A stretch of DNA of 64,000 nucleotides from Acanthornis magna. Its lineage: Eukaryota; Chordata; Aves; Passeriformes; Acanthizidae. Below, piece after piece: positions 40,801 to 50,000 of the stretch; the stretch's first letter is position 1, and each line of letters begins with the position of its first letter. Position numbers and translations under genes: made by a program. The DNA lies in contig JAWUZG010000056.1 of the NCBI GenBank assembly GCA_036785705.1, forward strand, positions 3,659,001 to 3,723,000, read 5' to 3'. The notes under the pieces were generated by a model, which saw only the letters and a list, made by a program, of their open reading frames with translations, was not told the origin of the DNA and searched no databases.

Positions 40801-43800
40801 ATCTTTAAATAATGAAACAAGCATATCCCAACAATAGTCTTATGGTGCATTACATATGGTAAAGTCCCAAAGCATAAGCAGAAATGACAACAATTTAAAA
40901 CTTTCTAAAGCAGCACAAAAAAAGAGTTATTTTCCCTTAAAAAAAAAGTAACCTGTTATTAGAATTGTAGCAAGCCCCGGCAAGCATTAACACCATTTCC
41001 CAGCCACAGCAGAAATGTAAATTGATGTAGAATGCTACATTAAACACATACTCCTGTTCACTTCACAACTTTACCTTATATTTGTGAAGTCTCTGCAGAA
41101 TTTCAACACCGTGAGAAAGGATTCTTGTGTACACCCAGCCAACTGTGAAACGTCGCAGGTAATCAGGTAAAACTCTGTGATAGCTGAAAAATAAGAGAAG
41201 CTCAGATCAATTTAATTACAGCACTTTAAATTAATAAATTCTTTTACTAAGAATACTTATACCTAAAGCATTTACAAAAATTAAATGCCTTCTATATCCA
41301 AACTGATCTGAAATGAGGACCCCAGCTGCAAAGCCAAGAACGCAAAGGTAAGGCAATAGTTTGGCTTAGAGAGTAGGTGCAAGCTGCACTTGCACAGAGT
41401 ATTTTAGTTTCAACACCAGTGGAGTTATCAGTTAATCAGTTTTACAGCAGATGAAAAACAGTAACTTATTGCATCATATTTTGTTACTACCAGCGGATTC
41501 TCATAAGTCAGAAGTTTAACTTCAGACACAAAGCTGAACAAAAGGAAATGTCCTTTCCTGCCATAAAAGAAGACTCACATCTTTTCAGTAGGCACCTCTA
41601 TGTTTCAGGACAAGTCTTTTGAATGTCTTAGTAAAATCAAAATAGATTTTTCCACTGTCTTTAGTGTAAAATGGAACAGACCTCCAAATGACTCTCTATG
41701 AATATTTCTTCAAATCAGTTGCCACAAAATTGAATATAACACCAAGCATAAGGCTTTAACTTGTGTGTATCATTAAGCCAGAAAACAAAATAATTAAAAG
41801 AAACAGTGCTGAAGAACACTTCAAACCCAATTTCATGTGTTATTTCAGTTCTCACATATTCAGTAACATTTCCTGAGCGACACCCACTTGGAAATCTAAA
41901 GACATGAATAACCCAGCATGTTTTCCCATAACATTTGCAACATTCTTTTGTTCACAGTCAATTTTAATTTCTGCTTATTGCCATTTGTTTCAAAGCCATA
42001 AAAAAACCCCCACCAATTCTTTACCAAGATTTTATAAAAAAGCTCTTTTTATATTGTAACTTAAAAGGTAAACAAACAATCAGGAAGTTCCAATCTTTCA
42101 AGAACATTAAGGTCTCTAGCTTTATCAGGCTTAAATAACACCACTAGTCGATAAGCCTCTCTCAAAAGAAAAAGTACCCCAGGTAAGGTAAGACACTTAA
42201 CAGTTTCCTATGAACACTAGGACAGTTTCCAGTTCACTACCTCAAAGAGGGGTGATTTTTCAGCTCATTCCAGGCTTCTTTAGCACACAAATAGAGATTA
42301 TTAGCTTCTTCCCAGTTCCCATTTACCATTGCAGCGGCTATATCATTTGACAGATGAACAGCAGTTGCATACCTGAGGTAAAAAACCACAACAACTTTAT
42401 TATGCTTAAAATGCATCTATAGTTGAAAGAAATAAATTCTTTTCCTTCAGTCTCCAAAGACATTGAACCATGCAGCCACCTTTACTCTTGATCTTGTAGG
42501 ATTACCAGAGTTTAAACTAGCAGGGCACATTATGTTTAAATTTACTTATCAGCTAGAGAACATCATTTTAGTTTAGCTCAGAATCAGCACAGCAAATGAA
42601 GAAATAGCTTTCATCAGATGATCATGAAGCTAATAAATAAGCTATTTTGGTTCAAAAGGCAAGCCACTGTGAATTACAAGTCCTGCCGGGATACAAAAAT
42701 GCATTTAAAATCATTGCAAAATCAATACTTCTACATATTTACATCTGGAGTTCTACATCTGAATTCTTATTTGCCTACACAAGTGCTGCAGTAAAGCTTT
42801 TCTAGAAAAGAACAGATTTCCAAGCTGCCAAAGCTCTCCCTACCTGATAAGATCGTCTCTGTCCTGGAAGACCTGTGTTTTCCTGTTTACTGTGTAACTG
42901 GGGAACACCATATGCCCCATGTTTGCCCTAAGGACTGTGGAGAGCAGGCCTTGCCCAGCACTGCCAGCTTCTTCCTCCTCCAGCGACTCAGGCAGCGCAA
43001 ACAGCAGCAGCACTCGGGAAAAGACAGCCCGAGGGCCTTTACAGACCCTGACACATTTTCCAGCCAGGTCCTTCACCCTGGAAGGACAAATAAAATTATT
43101 ATAACAAAGGGTTTTACCATGACTTGTAAAAACTAAAATACACTGAATGACATATGAGAATTCTTTTTTCAAGACAATTAATGCATAAACTTGATTTTCC
43201 TTGAAAGAAGCAGAGACACTATACAGTCTAGTATTTACCCTTGTTTGACTCCCTGTGAATTGAAATGTAATGCTGCCCTTTTTTATTAATAAATTTATTA
43301 AATGCAGTCCTCTCTTGAAAAGGCATGTAGATTTCAGTCATTTGAAGCACAACTTACATTCACCTGCAAAATGCAACTGCAAACATTTACCTTTTTAAAA
43401 TCACTGTCCCAACACCAGCCTGACTCCTGCTGAAGACCGAACGCTGCTTTGACAACTTCAGAAAGTCATCCACAAGTTGCTGTTTCTGAGCATTTGGGTT
43501 TGGCAAGTGAAAGATCTTTGCCAGTGTTTTTAGCTCAGGGGCTGAAAGCAAATCCAACCCTTCACATAGGTCTTCCAATTCAGATTCTAAAAGTAAAATG
43601 ATCCACATATATTCACTCTGTGTTATACACACACATTCAAGCAACAGCTCTCAGTACATTCATATAACCCAGTACCAATCTAATGATTTAGGTTCTTCAA
43701 AAATGTATTATCAGTGCTATCTGGTTCACCCTGACGTTCTTCTGGACCTTTTTCTGGACCTTTTCACAGGTCTACTTTGATGGAATGGAATAATCAGAAT

Positions 43801-46800
43801 AAGAACACCGTTTACAACTTCAAAACAACTGCAAAGATTAAAAAATTCTTCTGAGTTACAAAAAAAAAAAAAAAAAAGCTGTCCAGAAAAGCTGGTCTTC
43901 GCTATTACCTAATTTGTACTAACTGTATTTTCACAAGACCACTCATGTACCTGAAGCTGTTATCCTGCTCCTCTAATTCTCCTCCCAAGGCACAGACAAG
44001 CACATAGTGCTCCACATGCTGAACTCTAACATGACACAACTGCAGATGTTATTTGTAGTATTTTAAAGATTAATTAATGCTGGCCTTACCTGTTTGTAGA
44101 AATCTGGCTTCAGCCAGTTCTTCAATTATTGGTGACAAATCCACACTTATCTCCCCATACTCTATTTTATTCACCTTTAACCAGTTCAGCTTGCGTTGAA
44201 AAAGTCTCACATACAACTTCTGCCCACCAACTGCAGATTTTATTAAAAGCAGGGAAGGACAAAAAGAAGAGTAAATTCTAAACACAGTACTATGCACAAT
44301 CAACACCTTAACCAGAAAAATTACTTTGACGCAGATGCTCTCTAAAACACATTTAAATCTCCCCATGTTCTAGAAGCAGACTTGGTAAAATGCCAGGACT
44401 TACCTTCCCAAATAATTAATAAGTTTATTAGAATATTTAGTTTTTGTAGGTAGAAAAGTATTACAATGTATTTTGTAGGTAATGTGCATTTCTAGAATGC
44501 ATTTTGACATGCTTACCCTTCAAGAAATAATTTGTTTTATAGAAAAAGACAACTTCATTTTTCAACTCTGCATATTGTGATGTTAAATAGGTCTTTTTGC
44601 TTTCTTAAACAGTCATTCAATAACCAAATATTTCATGCTGGAGAACAAAAGAAGCTGTAGTCTGACTGAATAATTTCATAATCACAGAATATCTCTCTGT
44701 GCAGCATTCTTCAGATTCTTATTTTTCCAAAGATAAGCCTAATTTTACTGATATATCTACTGAAAACAATGAGAAAAAAAACTCCTATTCATTTGATTTT
44801 TATCAGGAAAGTATTCTCTTACAGTACCTTTTAAAAAGACTTTTAAAATACTAATGATGCTGAAATTCAACAAAATAGCTTATTAAATTTTAGCTGAAAA
44901 TAGTCTGGCTATTGTTACTACATTGAACAACCTTTTGAATACTTAATTCAAACCGCATTAACTTTTAAATTTTCACCCCTGTCTGCTGCTGCTTAACTGA
45001 AAACTGATCAGTAATAAAAAGACACTGAAACACTACCAGACCTAGATACACTTATGAAATGGCGGATAAACATGAAATGTTTATCAAACAATTCTCCTAT
45101 ACCTGTAAGACTTTTTCAGCCTTTTCCTTAATAGAATGTTTCCTCAATCAATTCACTGGGAGAACAACGTTCAGACATATAAGTTTGTCATTTTCTCTGC
45201 GGGGTTATGACTCCTATTGAGTCTGTCCCCTGTTTTTATAATTCTGGAGAAAGGTTAACACATGGACATTTTTTCTCCAGACCATGGAACTGACCCAAGT
45301 AGGACTGAAATAAGAATTTCATAATAAGCTTCATAAATTTCACTGAGTTAGAGATATCTCACTGAAGAATGGTAGACATCTCAGCAGAAAATAATCAAAT
45401 ACTGGAAAATACCTATATTCAAGCAACTTCATAGTACTAAGCAGGTGTGTGGGCTTTTTTGTCTTACAAAAACTGAAAGGCAACACTTGCTTGGGTAGAA
45501 ACTTCTAATGTGGGACAGATAACTCATCTACCTGACCTTTTAAAGTATCCTGCCTGGTATTTCGTGAAGGCAAAGACATCCTTCTGTCAGTTGTCCAGGA
45601 TTTGTTATCTACTGACTTAGTGCTATCCACTCACTTCTCACAGCTCAATCGCTGCATCTCTCCTACCCTGCAAAGAGAGATTGTTTTATCCATGACCCTC
45701 ACATCCAGTGCAGACATGGATTTATCAGCACCGCTTTGCAGTAATTCTTTCTGTATTCCCAACTGCCATGAGAGAGGAATTCTGAAATCACACTGAAAGA
45801 GAAAAGTACTTCCTTTAACAAAACAAGCTCCTGTTATTGATCAGTGTTGCTCACATCCAGGGAAGGGAATGTGGAAATGGGGAAGGTGTATCCTGAACAT
45901 CTCTTTTAGTATCTGTCAAAGTAGCCAACACCTGCATACACTACCGGCCCAGCTGTGAGTTTATTCCTGGAGCTTTGGATGATGCAAATGATGTGCATCT
46001 ACTGCTTCCCTCAGAAAGCCAATAACAAGAGTTTTGTTGTTTCCTTTCTTTACATACTCCCCCTTTAACTATCCCAACATAAACAAGGCATTATCAAGCT
46101 CCAGGATATCCCTGGATATCTGCTCTGCACGCCCCCCCAGGTTTGGCTGCTTGTGCCCATGGCCAGCTTGGACCCATTAAGCCATCCCAGGCTGCTGGGA
46201 GGGCTGTGTGAGGCTGTGTCCCCCCATTCCCTCAGGAGCTGTGCCTAACAAAATTAGAAGAGTTTATTTACAAAAAGCCAATGAGGGGTACATCTCCGGA
46301 GAAAAAGGAACTTCTTCCCTTAAGGAATTGATCAAATTAAATTGCCAATTGATTTGGCACTCCTCACATAAAACTATGTTCTCTCTACAAGAGGTAATGT
46401 GGAAATGTATTTAAAAAAAAAAAAAGATACCTGATAATTTGTAGAACTTGGTTATAATGTTCAAGTCTTGCTCATTAAATAGTCTGACATCATCTTCATT
46501 CTCCAATACTGCTCGCAGCACTACTAAAAAATTCTGGAGGTAGTATGGGTGACCAGGAGAGCTGGGCACAGAGCGGACCTCATCTATTTTGTCTAGAATG
46601 TCCCCAGTAGAATCCTGAAATTCTACCTTTTCCACAGTTTCTAGTGAAGTATGGTTCATGTCATTCTTAAAGTCTTCAAGAACTTCCACAGGAAGTACCT
46701 CTTCATCATCCTTGCTAAAGCAATTTTCTGTCTCACAGTCCCCTTCTGTCTTTGAAGAAGGAGTAACCTCAGTGTGAGGCTGAGTCTTGATTTCCAAATT

Positions 46801-47739
46801 ACTGGTCAGCTCTGCTGAAGTATGGGTGGCTAGAGGTGTTTCAAATTTATCAGGATTAAGTATCACACCTTCAGACCTGCCTTCTGTTTTGGTGTTCCTC
46901 GTACCAGATGGGAACCTTTTGTCATTACTGTTATCAGCCTGTAAAGGTACCTGAACTGTATCTACAAGATCTTCTTGACTACATTTGTTTGTTTCATTTT
47001 GAAATTCAGGTTCCCTCTTTGAAAAATTTTGTTCCTGGTGCCCTCCCTGAGAAGGCTGATTTTCTTTCTGAGAACTCTGCCCAGCCTCAATTTCATCATC
47101 ATCATCATCGTGTGCTGCAGCACTTCTACAGGCACTGTGAATAGCTGGAGGTGAAGAGTTGATCTCTTCAAACAAGACCTGTTTTCCTCTCTGGAGGCAA
47201 CGTCTTCTGGACAGTTTTGAAGATAAGCTTCCCAAAGAGACTATTTTAACTGTTTGAGCCTGTGATTCCCTGTTAACACTAAAGGCTGAACTATTCTTGC
47301 TAAAATAAGGACTAGTCTGTTGTGCTGCACTCCCTCCTGCTTTCAATAAATTACTTTTGGAAGGACTTGTTTCTAGATTTAAGAGGTTTTTTGAAAAATA
47401 TGTGCTGGAATTATTGCTCAGATTTGCAGCTGGGGGACTCTTATTCCTAAAAGAGTTCAGTGTAGCATCAGTGGCACCAATCTCACCACGGTTTCTCCGA
47501 CATGTTTCATCGATATGCTGATTTATTCCATATCTTGGCACCAATTGCCCACACATGGGACAGTTAATTTTGGCAGGGGGAACATTGTTAAAAAAGGAAG
47601 TAATAGAGGAGGATGCTGAAGGTATAGATGGTGTTCCTTTAACTTCCACTTTTTTTGTTGTTTCTTTTTTCTTCTTGTTATTACTGAGTGACAGACTTAT
47701 TCGGGATCTTTTGATTCCAGAAGACCTGGCTTCTGCCAT
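34733..47739 (-). CDS. FAN1: FAN1, Fanconi-associated nuclease 1
   Basis: Thirteen coding exons join to exactly 1047 codons (1046 residues plus stop; human FAN1 is 1017). FAN1 is a structure-specific 5'-flap endonuclease/5'-3' exonuclease recruited by ubiquitinated FANCD2 for interstrand-crosslink repair in the nucleus. Visible parts in order: a UBZ4 zinc finger (C60, C63, H75, C80), an SPYF motif at 143-146 that in human FAN1 binds MLH1, a long acidic low-complexity stretch, a SAP-like segment in 43391-43586, a helical TPR-like region, and a C-terminal VRR-NUC nuclease with D989, E1004 and K1006. These keep the spacing of human D960, E975 and K977. The start ATG has G at -3 and +4. The gene runs tandem behind MPHOSPH10 and converges on MTMR10. 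Confidence 0.98.
35681..35809 (-). CDS. FAN1: FAN1 coding exon 12 (catalytic Asp)
   Basis: Acceptor CTTGCAG, donor GTGCGT. Encodes [20 protein letters not shown] and then GGLPDLLVW, giving the metal-binding D989. An intron separates this residue from the E-x-K half. Confidence 0.97.
36169..36363 (-). CDS. FAN1: FAN1 coding exon 11
   Basis: Acceptor TTCCAG, donor GTAAGT directly after a CAA codon. Reads [20 protein letters not shown] on to [12 protein letters not shown]; 65 whole codons. Confidence 0.96.
37771..37874 (-). CDS. FAN1: FAN1 coding exon 10
   Basis: Acceptor CTTTAG, donor GTAATT. Encodes [20 protein letters not shown] and [14 protein letters not shown], the N-terminal part of the nuclease domain. 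It is in none of the long open frames, so it is easily missed. Confidence 0.96.
38551..38719 (-). CDS. FAN1: FAN1 coding exon 9
   Basis: Acceptor GTTCAG, donor GTAACA. Encodes [20 protein letters not shown], an acidic stretch, then [18 protein letters not shown], a strongly conserved FAN1 segment. Confidence 0.96.
39648..39812 (-). CDS. FAN1: FAN1 coding exon 8
   Basis: Acceptor TTGCCAG, donor GTAAGC. Fifty-five codons, [20 protein letters not shown] through VEDVTH. Confidence 0.96.
40231..40350 (-). CDS. FAN1: FAN1 coding exon 7
   Basis: Acceptor GCTACAG, donor GTATCT. Forty codons reading [20 protein letters not shown], then [15 protein letters not shown], in the helical TPR-like region. 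Confidence 0.96.
41075..41183 (-). CDS. FAN1: FAN1 coding exon 6
   Basis: Acceptor TTTCAG, donor GTAAAG. Encodes [20 protein letters not shown] then [16 protein letters not shown]. Homology and frame both hold. Confidence 0.95.
42241..42372 (-). CDS. FAN1: FAN1 coding exon 5
   Basis: Acceptor ACCTCAG, donor GTAGTG. Begins [20 protein letters not shown] and continues to KNHPSL with a split Ser codon. Matches the start of the human TPR-like region. Confidence 0.95.
42844..43077 (-). CDS. FAN1: FAN1 coding exon 4
   Basis: Acceptor CTTCCAG, donor GTAGGG. Encodes [20 protein letters not shown] through [20 protein letters not shown], with split Arg codons at both ends. Confidence 0.96.
43391..43586 (-). 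CDS. FAN1: FAN1 coding exon 3 (SAP-like segment)
   Basis: Acceptor CTTTTAG, donor GTAAAT. Encodes [20 protein letters not shown], then the [16 protein letters not shown] helix pair typical of the SAP DNA-binding motif of FAN1. Confidence 0.96.
43860..43878. repeat. A18-19 homopolymer run
   Basis: A run of A residues in a FAN1 intron, with no visible retroposon attached. Confidence 0.8.
44090..44230 (-). CDS. FAN1: FAN1 coding exon 2
   Basis: Acceptor TCTGCAG, donor GTAAGG. Reads [20 protein letters not shown] and on to [11 protein letters not shown]. Confidence 0.96.
44231..46430 (-). other. FAN1 intron 2.2 kb, nothing recognised
   Basis: A/T-rich intron between the first two coding exons. 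I see no exon, RNA gene or recognisable element. The segment about 46100-46380 is more GC-rich with a short + strand open frame, but it is not identifiable. Confidence 0.7.
46431..47739 (-). CDS. FAN1: FAN1 first coding exon (UBZ4, MLH1-binding motif, acidic region)
   Basis: Starts at ATG 47739-47737; donor GTATCT. The 436 codons carry a basic nuclear-localisation-like N-terminus (KKKKETTKK), the UBZ4 finger at 60-80, STYFSKN at 112-118 and SPYFSKN at 143-149, [10 protein letters not shown], a HDDDDDE acid patch, and finally [20 protein letters not shown], where conservation with mammals becomes strong again. The middle is low-complexity and poorly conserved, as in other FAN1 proteins. Confidence 0.97.
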
Positions 47740-48147
47740 TACAAAACTTCACAGCAATTACATGGTACAGACAACTCCATTCAGGCCATATTTCTTTATT
47801 CTGTAATACTTAAAAGACTTTTCTTGGCTTTGCATTTTCCATCTGTAATCCCCTGACATGCCTTCAAGAAAAAAGAAATATTGAATGAGTGGTCTTCTAG
47901 GGTACCAGCTGCAACCAAGATGAACAGAGGAGGAGAAAAGTGGAGAAGTCAAGCAATCCCTAACTGTTAAAATGCTACAGTCCTTTAGCTTGCCTTACCA
48001 GGCAGGGAAGCACACCACATTTGTTATGCTAAGCACTGCAGCTGCCTTTAAATGGTCTAATAAATGAAAAACGAATCCTAAGTTTATGTTCACACTTACA
48101 TCAGCAAGTGAACATGGAATTTAAATAGGCAAGTCCTCTAATTTTCA

Positions 48148-48816
48148 CAGAATCACAGAATAGTCAGGGTTGGAAGGGACCTCTGGAGTCCAACTCCCCT
48201 GCCAAGGCAGGGTCACCTGGAGTAGGTACCACAGACAATGCACCCAGGGGGGTTTGCAGAGAAGGGCAACAAGGTTGATGAAGGGACTGGAACATAAGCC
48301 TTATGAGGAGCAGCTGTGGGAGCTGGGGCTGCTTGACCTGTAGAAAAGGAGGCTCGGGGGGACTTGATCATTCTCTACAACTACCTGAAAGGTGGTTGTA
48401 GCCAGGCAGGCATCGGCCTCTTCTCAGGCGACAGGTGATGAGAGGACACAGCCACAAGCTGTGCCAGGCGAAATTGAGACTAGATATTAGAAAATATCTA
48501 ATACCTGCCCAAGGAGGTAGTTGAGTCACCGTCCCTGGAGGTGTTTAAAAAAAGACTTGATGAGGCATTCAGTGCCATGGTTTAGCTGGTAAGGTAATGT
48601 TAGGTCACAGGTTGGACTCGATGATCTCAAAGGTCTTTTCCAACCTAGTTTATTCTGTCATTCTGTGAATGCATCCAGAAAGGGAGACTCCACTGCTCTC
48701 CCTGAGAAGATCTTCCAGTGCTGTGCTGCCCTCAGTGTGAAGTTCTTCCTCACGCTGAGGTGAAACTTCTTGTGTTTTAGTTTATGGCCATTGCTCCTCG
48801 TGCTGTCGCTGGGAAC
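48148..48816 (-). mobile_element. CR1 LINE 3' fragment split by another CR1
   Basis: The minus-strand element starts with AATCACAGAATAGTCAGGG and TTGGAAGGGACCTCTGGAG, runs to about 48252, then resumes at about 48662 with GGGAGACTCCACTGCTCTCC and AAGTTCTTCCTCACGCTGAG, fading at about 48816. The two parts join in the order expected of a single avian CR1 3' region. The gap is filled by the + strand CR1 described separately, so this copy is the older one. Confidence 0.88.
48253..48661 (+). mobile_element. CR1 LINE fragment inserted in the other CR1
   Basis: About 400 bases in the opposite orientation. It starts GAAGGGCAACAAGGTTGATG, contains CTACAACTACCTGAAAGG, and ends with GGTTGGACTCGATGATCTCA and TTCTGTCATTCTGTG, the octamer-like CR1 tail. 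It retains decayed code for the C-terminus of the CR1 ORF2 protein and is 5'-truncated. Confidence 0.9.
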
Positions 48817-48879
48817 ATTTTATCATTGTCTTGTTTGCTACTGTGAGGCATTCTGTATGCCAAGCACCCATTTCCAGCG

Positions 48880-49440
48880 CACACCCCGGGCCGCCCTGCA
48901 GCCCTCACCCTCATGGCCGCTGTGCCTGCCCGAGCCCGTCGTGCGGCCCAGCCGAGCTCTGCCGGGCCCGGGACTCAGGCGCTGCTCCAGGTGCTCTGGA
49001 TGGCGGAGCCCAGGCTCCCGAGCCGCTCCCGGTGCTGCCATCCAGACGTGCCCCCGCCTTGCCGGCCCTCCCCGCGCCCGGACCCCCTCAGCCGCCCGTG
49101 CCCCCGGGCCAGGGGCCCAGCCGGAGCCCCCCGTAGCCCGCCCCGGCCTGCCGCCCTTCCCCACGCACCGGCGCCGCAGCCGCACGTCGCTCCCGGGCTC
49201 TGCGGGGCCCTGAGAGGCCGGGCCGCACCGTGAGGAGCCGGGCCAGAGCCGTGAGGGGCCGGGCCAGAGCCGTGAGGAGCCGGGCCAGAGCCGTAAGGGG
49301 CCGGGCCGCGCCGTGAGGAGCCGGGCCAGAGCCGTGAGGGGCCGGGCCGGGGCCGCCGCTGCCCCGCCCGCCGCCAGGCCTGAGCAATGCAGCGCCGATG
49401 GCGGCACCGCGCCCTGCACACCCCCTCACGCAGAGCGGTG
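48880..49440 (-). promoter_or_regulatory. FAN1: CpG-rich promoter region, probably of FAN1
   Basis: A dense run of CpG and G/C, sharply bounded by A/T-rich sequence at about 49440. It is about 1.2 kb upstream of the FAN1 start codon and beyond the end of MPHOSPH10, where the FAN1 promoter and non-coding first exon should lie. No TATA box is seen. Long open frames here on both strands reflect base composition. Confidence 0.65.
49210..49352. repeat. 21-bp GC-rich repeat inside the FAN1 CpG region
   Basis: Six to seven imperfect copies of a unit like CGTGAGGAGCCGGGCCAGAG, alternating GAGGAGCC with GAGGGGCC. The translation in any frame is a simple LARPLTA/LARLLTA periodicity, so it is not a protein. 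Confidence 0.9.
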
Positions 49441-49850
49441 TCTATTGTAAAGACCGTGTCCTCCTCAGATTTAAAATTTCTATAATTTCTATAATTTAAA
49501 TGCCTGGATACACCGTAAGTTCTTAAATAAAAGCAGTTACTCTTGCTATAGATACAGAGCTATTACAACAGCAGATACAAAGCTATGGGCTATAGATTAA
49601 AGCGACTATACAATCACAGCACATGTCAAGTATTTTACAGGGTTATGTATCTGCCCACGGCAAGAACCTTTCTTTTTGGAATAAATCAAGAGTTCTATGG
49701 TAGAAAATAGAAGTAAAATCTACAAGAAGCTGTCTGAACATCACCTCAGAAGTTCACAAAGCATGGAAAAAATCAAGACACACTAAAGCCTACTCAAATT
49801 CAGAAAAAAACTTTAATATATACAAGATACAACATATAAAAAAAGGTAAA

Positions 49851-50000
49851 TTACAACTTCAGTTTATGAACAGAGAGTGCTTTCTCCTTCTTCTGTTTCT
49901 TTTTTAATTTGCTTGCATCTTTGATTTGCATTCTCACCTGATCTTGTAGCTGAGAAAAAAAGGCCTGGGATGATTTCAAGGCCTTGTCTTTACCTTCATC
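49851..50000 (-). CDS. MPHOSPH10: MPHOSPH10 terminal coding exon
   Basis: Acceptor TTAACAG; stop TAA at 49853-49851. Encodes [20 protein letters not shown], a Lys-rich run, and the conserved end SVHKLKL. An ATTAAA on the minus strand at 49817-49812 is a possible poly(A) signal. Confidence 0.96.
   Translation of the reverse strand, partial: DEGKDKALKSSQAFFSQLQDQVRMQIKDASKLKKKQKKEKALSVHKLKL

Larger units (their letters stand above)
47740..49850 (-). other. FAN1 5' untranslated region/intron and FAN1-MPHOSPH10 spacer
   Basis: Between the FAN1 start and the MPHOSPH10 stop. It holds a nested pair of CR1 elements (48148-48816) and a CpG-rich block (about 48880-49440). A plausible minus-strand acceptor (pyrimidine tract then TTGAAG) lies at 47862-47863, suggesting that a non-coding first FAN1 exon in the CpG block is spliced to a short leader ahead of the ATG. 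The leader exon itself cannot be placed by sequence alone. Confidence 0.6.

Noticed and set aside
46087..46400. A possible degraded transposon or LTR in the first FAN1 intron
   Set aside because: Composition differs slightly from the flanks but I recognise no terminal motif, tail or coding remnant.
48770..49429. Open frames on both strands in the FAN1 CpG region
   Set aside because: GC-rich sequence without stops, plus the 21-bp repeat; no homology recognised and the location fits a promoter.
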